A stretch of 5,056 bases of DNA, from NCBI GenBank assembly GCA_937881285.1, contig CALGEU010000010.1, forward strand, positions 1-5,056. Direction: 5' to 3'. The stretch is from an uncultured Clostridia bacterium. Lineage in GTDB: Bacteria; Bacillota; Clostridia; Christensenellales; CAG-917. Below are positions 1 through 5,056 of this stretch, in pieces; within the stretch, counting starts at the first letter, position 1, and each line of letters opens with the position of its first letter. A model generated the notes under the pieces. The model was given only the letters and a program-made list of their open reading frames with translations. It had not been told where the DNA came from and made no database searches. The translations under genes were made by a program, and so were the position numbers.

Positions 1-1114
1 GCGGAGCACTGCTTCTTGCAGGAACTTCGTTTCTGTCCACAAATCCGGTTGCGATGATGGTGATTTCGATGTCTTTCTTGTCGGGGACGAACGCCGTGCC
101 GAGAATGATGTTTGCGCTCGGGTCAACGACTTGTTTGACGATATCGCACGCTTCGGTGACTTCGCCGAGAAGCATATCTTCACCGCCTGTGATGTTGACG
201 ATTATGCCTGTTGCGCCTTCGATGTCTGTTTCGAGAAGCGGGCTGAACACTGCGCCGCGCACTGCTTCGATAACTCTCTTTTCACCTTTTCCGTAGCCGA
301 TACCCATGTGGGCGAGACCTTTGTTGGAAAGAATGGTGCGAACGTCCGCAAAGTCAAGGTTGATAAGTTCGGGGTTTGCGATGACGTCGCTCACGCCCTG
401 TACGCCCTGACGGAGAACGTCGTCGGCAATTTCAAACGCGCGTTTGAAGGAAATGTTCTTGTCAAGCACTTCGATGAGTTTCTGGTTGGGGATAACGAGA
501 AGAGTATCGACGAAGTTTTTGAGATTCTTGATGCCTTCTTCCGCGTTCTTCATACGCTGTGCGCCTTCGAAGTTAAACGGTTTCGTGACGACTGCAACGG
601 TGAGAATGCCCATAGATTTTGCAATTTCCGCAATGACGGGAGCAGCACCCGTACCAGTTCCGCCACCCATACCTGCGGTGATGAAAAGAAGGTCGATGTC
701 TTTGAGAGCCGCTTTGATGCGTTCGCGAGATTCTTCGGCTGCCTTTCTGCCTACTTCGGGGTCCGAACCTGCGCCGAGACCGCCCGTCATGTTTGCACCG
801 AGTTGAATCTTGCAATGCGGTGCGACGAGAGACATATTGAGCGCTTGCATATCCGTGTTCATGACGACGAAACTTGCGCTCTTGACGCCTGCGCGAATCA
901 TGTTGTTGACGGCGTTGTTTCCGCCACCGCCCACACCTACGACGACGATGTTTGCTTTGCCCGGTTTCTTTTGGGAAACGGGTTGATACTCTTCGTGCTC
1001 TTCTTCAACCGCAGGGACTTCTTCCGCTACGGTTTCTTCTTCCTGCACCTGTTCGTCGACTTCGTTTTGAGACTCGTCGCTCGGAGTCCAGCCGAATTTT
1101 TCAAAATCTATCAT
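1..1114 (-). CDS. ftsZ: Cell division protein FtsZ (C-terminus outside window)
   Basis: Tubulin-like GTPase that polymerises into the cytoplasmic Z-ring and recruits the divisome. The window holds 371 residues with no stop codon. Seen in the translation: T1 glycine loop GVGGGGNNAVN (residues 60-70), MNTDMQALN (85-93), the tubulin signature GMGGGTGTGAAP (148-159), and the T7 synergy loop NLDFADV (252-258), whose acidic residues complete the GTPase site of the next subunit. The C-terminal fold runs to about residue 360 (ITIIATGFVDR), after which the variable linker begins. The linker end and the FtsA-binding C-terminal peptide are missing. The ATG at 1114-1112 overlaps the ftsA stop as ATGA and has a GGAGG site 6 bases upstream, so the start is firm. 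It gives an unusual acidic tail of about 50 residues before the first beta strand (NIVVVG), where most FtsZ proteins have around 10-15. No other in-frame ATG occurs before residue 72, inside the T1 region. Identity is essentially certain. Confidence 0.98.
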   Translation of the reverse strand, partial: MIDFEKFGWTPSDESQNEVDEQVQEEETVAEEVPAVEEEHEEYQPVSQKKPGKANIVVVGVGGGGNNAVNNMIRAGVKSASFVVMNTDMQALNMSLVAPHCKIQLGANMTGGLGAGSDPEVGRKAAEESRERIKAALKDIDLLFITAGMGGGTGTGAAPVIAEIAKSMGILTVAVVTKPFNFEGAQRMKNAEEGIKNLKNFVDTLLVIPNQKLIEVLDKNISFKRAFEIADDVLRQGVQGVSDVIANPELINLDFADVRTILSNKGLAHMGIGYGKGEKRVIEAVRGAVFSPLLETDIEGATGIIVNITGGEDMLLGEVTEACDIVKQVVDPSANIILGTAFVPDKKDIEITIIATGFVDRNEVPARSSAP

Positions 1115-2280
1115 TTTTTACCTCCGTTGAATAACTTTTTTATAAACGCTCCGAAATCGAATCTCGAGAGATTGTCAGCCATAACCAGCAAAGACGCTTT
1201 AGAGCAATCTTCGGGTTTTGCAAATCCCGGGAGTTTCGGAGTGATGATTTCAATGTTTTTGCCGAGTTGTTCGCTCAGATACTTGGTTGCGCCGCGCATA
1301 GTCGCGATGCCTTCGCCCGTGATGTAGACGGGCATATACGACGGAGCATCGTCTTCGATGTCTTTGAAAATGCCTGCAAGCACTTCAACGAACACGTCAA
1401 GTCTGCTCTTTGCGATTTCGCACGCGTCTAATGCGTATACGACGTTTTCACCGTCGCTGACGAGCACCGCTTCGTCGCTGTAATTGAGATTGAGATCCAC
1501 AAGACGTTTTGCTTCTTCCGCCATATCGAACGGCACTTCGAGCGCTTCGAAAATGTCCGCACAGATATGCGCGCCGCCCATTGAGAAGGATTTCATATCC
1601 AGAATGCCTTCGCCTTTTGCTATGCAAACCGAAGACGAGAGATAGCCTGCGTCGATGAGCATATAAACGTTGTCGCGTTGTTCTTTTTCAAGAAGAGCCA
1701 TGCACTCTGCCCAGCAAGTCGCAACGTACTTCACGTCGGTGAATCCGAGCGAACTTGCGACTTCGTCGAACATGTCCACAAAGGACTTTTCGCAAAGCAT
1801 GTACGACACGCAAGCGTCGACTTTCTGCGCTTCCATATCGCGCACGTCGTTGTAGATTTTGTCTTCGTCGTCAAGCGAATAATATATTGCGCTCGTGTTG
1901 ATGGTCAGATATTTGTTTGAATCGAAATCGTCGCCTTTTTTGAGAAGATACGCAATATCGTCGTCGATGACTCTGCGTCTTCTGTCAAGACGGATGCTCA
2001 CTTCTTTCGTGACGACCGCAACGAACTCCGCAGGCACTCCGATAAAAAGTTTCTTCGTGCGTGAATCCGCTTCTTTCATTGACTCTATAAGCACGGATTT
2101 TGCAAGTTCGACGGTTTCTTTTGCGTCAAACCATTCTCCGTTTTCATACCCTTGATGTTGCTTTTCCGCCATTGCCTTAATGCCGAAAACACTCTGCGCC
2201 CTTTTCGCTCCCACGATAGCGGTCACGAGACGAGAGTTTACGTCAAGCACGGCAATGTCCTTGGTGAACAGCGACCCCAT
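1111..2280 (-). CDS. ftsA: Cell division protein FtsA, divergent actin-like ATPase
   Basis: Probable FtsA, the actin-fold protein that tethers FtsZ filaments to the membrane. It has 389 residues, slightly short for FtsA (about 410-440). Domains in order: phosphate-1 strand-loop IAVLDVNSRLVTAIVG (9-24); an FtsA-specific 1C (SHS2-like) subdomain at about 77-165 in place of actin subdomain 1B; phosphate-2 region LIDAGYLSSSV (208-218) followed by SMGGAHICADI (233-243), matching the usual GG-x-x-I-T-x-D-I; subdomain 2B with AEEAKRL (254-260); adenosine-type motif ITGEGIATMRG (320-330); and a C-terminal amphipathic helix FGAFIKKLFNGG (376-387), the expected membrane-targeting sequence. Odd points: the first loop has Asn where Gly is usual (LDVNS for LDIGS), and the second lacks the GGGTT pattern, so ATP binding or turnover may be weak. 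The gene directly precedes ftsZ with a 4-base overlap, the classic ftsA-ftsZ pair, which is strong support. Another SHS2-containing actin homologue such as a PilM-like protein is less likely given context and the C-terminal helix. Confidence 0.87.
   Translation of the reverse strand: MGSLFTKDIAVLDVNSRLVTAIVGAKRAQSVFGIKAMAEKQHQGYENGEWFDAKETVELAKSVLIESMKEADSRTKKLFIGVPAEFVAVVTKEVSIRLDRRRRVIDDDIAYLLKKGDDFDSNKYLTINTSAIYYSLDDEDKIYNDVRDMEAQKVDACVSYMLCEKSFVDMFDEVASSLGFTDVKYVATCWAECMALLEKEQRDNVYMLIDAGYLSSSVCIAKGEGILDMKSFSMGGAHICADIFEALEVPFDMAEEAKRLVDLNLNYSDEAVLVSDGENVVYALDACEIAKSRLDVFVEVLAGIFKDIEDDAPSYMPVYITGEGIATMRGATKYLSEQLGKNIEIITPKLPGFAKPEDCSKASLLVMADNLSRFDFGAFIKKLFNGGKK
1120..1126 (-). promoter_or_regulatory. 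Ribosome binding site of ftsZ
   Basis: On the minus strand this reads CGGAGGT, a near-perfect Shine-Dalgarno sequence 6 bases before the ATG at 1114. It lies inside the last codons of ftsA. It decides the ftsZ start and so shows that the long acidic N-terminal tail is probably translated. The strength of the site suggests FtsZ is made in excess of FtsA from the shared message, as is usual in bacteria (inference). Confidence 0.85.
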
Positions 2281-2288
2281 TTCTTTCT

Positions 2289-2292
2289 CTCC
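2289..2292 (-). promoter_or_regulatory. Ribosome binding site of ftsA
   Basis: GGAG (within CGGAGAG) on the minus strand, 8 bases before the ATG at 2280. It supports that ATG as the ftsA start. It is weaker than the ftsZ site downstream. Confidence 0.7.
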
Positions 2293-2298
2293 GACAAA

Positions 2299-2314
2299 AC
2301 GCGCACTCGCGCGT
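2299..2314 (-). other. GC-rich hairpin in the ftsA-ftsZ mRNA leader
   Basis: The minus strand reads ACGCGC-GAGT-GCGCGT: a perfect 6-bp stem, all but one pair G-C, with a 4-base loop, set in an otherwise AT-rich leader. It begins about 8-10 bases after the predicted transcription start and ends 6 bases before the Shine-Dalgarno site. The T-run after the stem is only four long, so it is a poor terminator. A role in 5' mRNA stability or in access to the ribosome site is possible but unproven. Confidence 0.5.
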
Positions 2315-2329
2315 ATTATTTATAATATT

Positions 2330-2357
2330 ATTATATAAAAAAATAAAAGGCTGTCAA
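2330..2357 (-). promoter_or_regulatory. Sigma-A type promoter for ftsA-ftsZ
   Basis: On the minus strand, TTGACA (2357-2352) and TATAAT (2335-2330) are both perfect consensus hexamers, separated by 16 bases (17 is optimal). Transcription should start near 2322-2324, leaving a leader of about 43 bases before the ftsA ATG. The DNA just upstream of the -35 (about 2361-2420) is rich in A and T runs and could act as an UP element. The promoter lies in the only real intergenic gap of the window, after a likely terminator, so ftsA-ftsZ appears to have its own strong housekeeping promoter. Confidence 0.82.
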
Positions 2358-2421
2358 TGCTTTTTCAGCGAAAAATTTGCAAAAATAACGATTTTTTGTA
2401 ACAAAGCGGATTTTAACGTCG

Positions 2422-2443
2422 AAAAAAGGCGCATTATCGCACC
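2422..2443 (-). terminator. Likely intrinsic terminator at the end of murA
   Basis: The minus strand reads GGTGCG-ATAA-TGCGCC followed by TTTTTT. The stem is 6 bp (four G-C pairs and two G-U wobbles) with a 4-base loop. A short AAAA run just before the stem can pair with part of the T-tract. The murA stop codon TAA lies inside the loop (2436-2434), so the terminator overlaps the gene end. The short stem with two wobbles makes it modest in strength, and some read-through into ftsA is possible. Confidence 0.6.
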
Positions 2444-3717
2444 GTTTTGCGTATGACGTTGCCGCCGAGCGAGCAAAACATATCTTCGACGCTCTCGTAT
2501 CCGCGGTCTATAAACTCCGTGCCGTACACCCTGCTTTTTCCGTTTATTCCGAGTGCGGCAAGAATAAGCCCCGCACCGCCGCGCAAATCGCTTGCAGTCA
2601 TATCGCAGGCGGAAAGTTTTATCGCCTTGGTTTTCGAGCGCGCGCCCTGCACGTACGCAACGTTGCTTTCTACCTTGCAATCCGCGCCGAGTTTGATAAA
2701 TTCTTTAGCGTGTGCAAAGCGGTTTTCAAACACCGTTTCTTTTATCGTACTCACGCCGTCCGAAAAAAGCGAACAGGCAAAAATCTGCGGTTGTACGTCG
2801 GTCGGAAAAAGCGGATAAGGCGCGGTCGTCACGTTCACCGCTTTCGGTTTTCCGAAAGACGATATGCGCATAGAGTTCCCGTCTCCCGATATTTTGCAAT
2901 ATTTGCTTTCTACTGCGTCGCACACCGCACCGAGCATATTTCTGCCCACGCCGTCGATTTCGACTTCTCCGCCGCAGATATTCGCCGCACAAACGAGCGT
3001 TGCGGCAACGATTCTGTCCCCTATCGGCGTAAACTCACAGCCGCCCAGTTCGTCCACGCCCGATATGTGCATAACCGACGTTCCGTCTCCCGTGATGCGC
3101 GCGCCCATTGCGCGCAAGCAACTCGCAAGCGAAACAATCTCGGGTTCTCTTGCGCAGTTCACGAGCGTAGTCTCACCTTTTGCAAGCGTTGCGCACATAA
3201 GCAGATTTTCGGTTGCGCCGACGCTCGGATATTTCATCACGATATTCGCGCCGTGCAATTCCTTTGCCGCACACTTCACTCCCGTGTCGGTGTATTCTAT
3301 CGTTGCGCCCATTCGGCGCAATCCGTCAAGGTGTATGTCAAGCGGTCTTGCACCTATCCTGCAACCGCCGGGATAATCGAGTTCAACTTCTTTGAGAGTG
3401 GCAACGAGCGCGCCGAGCATAAACATCGACGAGCGCATATCTTTGCACAGCGCGTCTTTCACGCTTGCGTGCGTTGCGCGCGAGCGTACGCTCACGTTTC
3501 TGCCGTCACGGGTCACGTCTGCGCCGAGAGATTTTATAAGCGCAATCATCACGTCCACGTCGGATATGTACGGACAGTCTTTTATCGTCACGGTTTCTTT
3601 CGTCAGTATGCCTGCCGCAATAAGCGGAAGCACGGCGTTTTTCGCACCGTGCATACACACTCTTCCGTGAAGAGAACGTCCGCCGATTATTTCGAGATAA
3701 GTTTCGTTGTTTTTCAT
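2434..3717 (-). CDS. murA: UDP-N-acetylglucosamine 1-carboxyvinyltransferase (MurA)
   Basis: Cytoplasmic enzyme that transfers enolpyruvate from phosphoenolpyruvate to UDP-GlcNAc, the first committed step of peptidoglycan synthesis and the target of fosfomycin. It has 427 residues, the usual length. Key residues seen: Lys26-Asn27 in GAKNAVLP (Lys22 in E. coli), Arg95 in KDMRSS, the catalytic loop PGGCRIGARPLDIH with Cys119 (E. coli Cys115) and Arg124 (Arg120), Asp307 in FPTDVQPQ (Asp305), and Arg405 in DRGYE (Arg397). SDLRGGAGLILAAL (376-389) is also typical. Cys119 is present, so no Cys-to-Asp fosfomycin-resistance change is seen. The usual PGFPTD is here PLFPTD, a Gly-to-Leu change beside the catalytic Asp. 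The start is the ATG at 3717, overlapping the ftsW stop as ATGA, with AAGGGTGG about 10 bases upstream; family alignment also begins here. The reading frame stays open far upstream through ftsW, but that stretch is a shadow. Many Bacillota carry two MurA copies; the location suggests the main one, which is inference. Confidence 0.97.
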   Translation of the reverse strand: MKNNETYLEIIGGRSLHGRVCMHGAKNAVLPLIAAGILTKETVTIKDCPYISDVDVMIALIKSLGADVTRDGRNVSVRSRATHASVKDALCKDMRSSMFMLGALVATLKEVELDYPGGCRIGARPLDIHLDGLRRMGATIEYTDTGVKCAAKELHGANIVMKYPSVGATENLLMCATLAKGETTLVNCAREPEIVSLASCLRAMGARITGDGTSVMHISGVDELGGCEFTPIGDRIVAATLVCAANICGGEVEIDGVGRNMLGAVCDAVESKYCKISGDGNSMRISSFGKPKAVNVTTAPYPLFPTDVQPQIFACSLFSDGVSTIKETVFENRFAHAKEFIKLGADCKVESNVAYVQGARSKTKAIKLSACDMTASDLRGGAGLILAALGINGKSRVYGTEFIDRGYESVEDMFCSLGGNVIRKTVR

Positions 3718-5045
3718 TTCAGAGAATCCACCCTTAAATACGGCACGGAGTTTTTTGATATACTCGTAAGCACGCCCACCGCACCGAGATACGCCACGAG
3801 AGAACTTCCGCCCGCACTCATAAACGGCAACGGCAAACCCGTTGGCGGAATCGCGCCGCACACGACCGCCACGTTGACGAGTGCCTGAACGCCGGTGACT
3901 GCGGTTATGCCGAGCGCGGCGTAACAGGAAAATCTGTCTCGTGCGTTTTTCGCTATTCTGATTCCGCGCCAAACGAAGACCGCAAAAAGCGTCATAATCA
4001 ACGCGACGCCGAATAGCCCCGTCTCTTCGCCCACCACCGAAAGAATGAAATCGCTTTCGGCAAACGGCAAAAACAGATACTTTTGTCGCGACTTGAAAAG
4101 ACCGACTCCGAACAATCCGCCGCTTCCCAACGCATAATACGACTGAATGAGTTGATAACCTTCTTCGAGCGGAGATTTCCACGGGTCGAGAAAAGCGAGC
4201 AAACGTTGCATTCTGTACGGCTCGATAAGCACCAACACCACCGCTCCCGCGATTGCGGGGACGACGAGCAACATCAGATGCGACGTTTTCGTTCCGCACG
4301 CAAACAGCATTATGAACACGACGCCTGCCATACACACGGTTATGGACATGTTCGGCTCGAGAATAAGCAACACGCAGGTTGCGCCGCCTATAACCAACGC
4401 GATAAGCACGTTTGAAAACTTGCGCATATCCTTTTTCGACGCAAACGCCGCTATCGCAAGCACGGTGAAAAACTTTGCGTACTCGCTCGGTTGTATGGTG
4501 AAAAAGCCGAGATTGAGCCACCTTTTCGCGCCGTAACTCTCAACGCCGATGACGGGAACGAACACAAGCGCAAGAAGCACCAACCCGACGACGTACAATA
4601 TCGGCGTAAGTTTCTTCACCGCGCTCATATCCACAATCGACAACGCAAACGCCGCAAAAACGCCCAGCACCAACGCAACGGATTGCGTTTTGACGTAATG
4701 AAACGCGTCACCGGATTGTTTGAGCGCGGAATAACTCGAAGCGGAATATATGAAAACTATGCCGAGCACGCTCAAAATCAACGCGACTGCAATGAGCACT
4801 TTGTCCGCTTTGCCGTATCCGAGAATACTCTCTCCCGAATATCCGTTTTCGCCGACGTACTTTCTGCGTTTTGCGCCTTTCAATGCGCGCGCATATGTGC
4901 TCGAACTCACACGCACATCCGCGCTCGCCACCGCGCTTGCATACTTGCGCTCACTCTTGCGCTCACGCACGTTCGCGCCTATTCGCTCGTCACGCACACG
5001 CTTCTCGCGTACGCTCGCGATAAGATTGCCGAAAACGTTCGTCAT
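3714..5045 (-). CDS. ftsW: Septal peptidoglycan glycosyltransferase FtsW (SEDS family)
   Basis: Integral membrane protein of 443 residues that polymerises lipid II into glycan strands at the septum, normally with a partner class B penicillin-binding protein. About ten membrane segments lie between residues 82 and 430. SEDS hallmarks: RWLNLGFFTIQPSEYAK (175-191), LEPNMS (229-234), FLDPW (285-289) in the large extracellular loop, AESDFILSVVGEE (329-341) with Asp332 matching the proposed catalytic Asp of SEDS enzymes, and PTGLPLPFMSAGGSS (401-415). RodA, the elongation paralogue, is the main alternative; the division-gene context favours FtsW. The start is the ATG at 5045. Only 11 bases upstream are visible, so its ribosome site cannot be judged, and no in-frame GTG or TTG downstream has a convincing site. 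This start gives a basic cytoplasmic tail of about 80 residues, rich in Arg and Lys, much longer than usual. The cytoplasmic side fits the positive-inside rule. The stop overlaps murA by 4 bases. Confidence 0.94.
   Translation of the reverse strand: MTNVFGNLIASVREKRVRDERIGANVRERKSERKYASAVASADVRVSSSTYARALKGAKRRKYVGENGYSGESILGYGKADKVLIAVALILSVLGIVFIYSASSYSALKQSGDAFHYVKTQSVALVLGVFAAFALSIVDMSAVKKLTPILYVVGLVLLALVFVPVIGVESYGAKRWLNLGFFTIQPSEYAKFFTVLAIAAFASKKDMRKFSNVLIALVIGGATCVLLILEPNMSITVCMAGVVFIMLFACGTKTSHLMLLVVPAIAGAVVLVLIEPYRMQRLLAFLDPWKSPLEEGYQLIQSYYALGSGGLFGVGLFKSRQKYLFLPFAESDFILSVVGEETGLFGVALIMTLFAVFVWRGIRIAKNARDRFSCYAALGITAVTGVQALVNVAVVCGAIPPTGLPLPFMSAGGSSLVAYLGAVGVLTSISKNSVPYLRVDSLK
3728..3735 (-). 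promoter_or_regulatory. Ribosome binding site of murA
   Basis: AAGGGTGG on the minus strand, inside the last codons of ftsW and 10 bases before the murA ATG at 3717. It differs from AAGGAGG-type consensus but supports the short, family-length MurA start against the much longer open frame upstream. Together with the ATGA overlap it suggests translational coupling of murA to ftsW. Confidence 0.55.
4944..4966. repeat. Short tandem direct repeat in the ftsW N-terminal tail
   Basis: The 11-base unit CTTGCGCTCAC (plus strand) occurs at 4944-4954 and again at 4956-4966, a 12-base period. In ftsW it encodes the repeated ERK of RERKSERK (residues 27-34). It keeps the reading frame and suggests the basic tail grew in part by small in-frame duplication. 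The surrounding stretch, about 4900-5035, is a low-complexity mix of GCG and CGC-rich codons unlike the rest of ftsW. Confidence 0.55.
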
Positions 5046-5056
5046 TTTGAAAGTCT

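Noticed and set aside
131..1327. A 398-residue open frame on the plus strand
   Set aside because: It is antisense to ftsZ and the end of ftsA, whose protein motifs are unmistakable. Its translation is Cys-, His- and Phe-rich with no recognisable domain, and no ribosome site was seen. It is a codon-bias shadow.
2361..2375. Inverted repeat TTTTTCAGCGAAAAA as a second terminator or operator
   Set aside because: The stem has only five A-T pairs and would be too weak as a terminator. It is better read as part of the AT-rich tract upstream of the -35 hexamer.
3482..3493. Perfect 12-base palindrome GAGCGTACGCTC inside murA
   Set aside because: It encodes ordinary MurA residues, stands alone and lies far from any promoter. 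A related GCG/CGT-rich motif near 5008 in ftsW is explained by codon use.
2710..3888. A 392-residue open frame on the plus strand
   Set aside because: Antisense to murA and the end of ftsW. The product is dominated by Arg, His and Cys with no family resemblance, as expected from reading strongly biased codons backwards.
3718..4521. A 268-residue N-terminal extension of MurA in the same frame
   Set aside because: This part overlaps ftsW in another frame and its translation is Arg-rich nonsense. MurA homology begins exactly at the ATG at 3717, which has its own ribosome site.
1..5056. Mobile element, CRISPR array, tRNA/rRNA or defence system
   Set aside because: Four essential division genes fill nearly the whole window. 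The only gap over 100 bases is explained by a terminator and promoter, and no repeats or terminal inverted repeats of the right kind are seen.

Overview
The window holds a bacterial cell-division and peptidoglycan gene cluster (dcw type). Every gene lies on the minus strand, so transcription runs from high to low coordinates: ftsW (lipid II polymerase), murA (first committed step of peptidoglycan precursor synthesis), then ftsA (membrane anchor of the Z-ring) and ftsZ (tubulin-like GTPase, cut off by the window start). The organism looks like a Gram-positive-type member of the Bacillota, probably an uncultured Clostridia-like lineage. The basis is a murA copy inside the division cluster, strong GGAGG-type ribosome sites, a consensus sigma-A promoter, and family-level resemblance of the proteins. 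This placement is inference, because no marker in the window fixes the taxon.

Layout from right to left. ftsW (5045 to 3714) ends in a 4-base ATGA overlap with murA (3717 to 2434). The murA stop codon sits in the loop of a hairpin followed by six T's, a likely intrinsic terminator. The 153-base gap that follows is AT-rich and contains a near-perfect promoter (TTGACA, 16 bases, TATAAT), a short GC-rich leader hairpin and a Shine-Dalgarno site. It drives ftsA (2280 to 1111), which overlaps ftsZ (1114 to beyond the window) by another ATGA. The window therefore contains two transcription units: the tail of a wall-synthesis operon (ftsW-murA) and the head of a Z-ring operon (ftsA-ftsZ).

How the genes work together. 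FtsZ polymerises at mid-cell. FtsA ties the filaments to the membrane through its C-terminal amphipathic helix. FtsW polymerises lipid II into septal glycan, and MurA supplies the precursor pathway.

No new defence, mobile or RNA system is visible, and I see no tRNA, rRNA, CRISPR array or insertion sequence. The points worth a second look lie within familiar genes: an acidic N-terminal tail of about 50 residues on FtsZ, a basic N-terminal tail of about 80 residues on FtsW, an FtsA with degenerate nucleotide-binding motifs, and a gene order with no murG or divIB/ftsQ where relatives usually have them.
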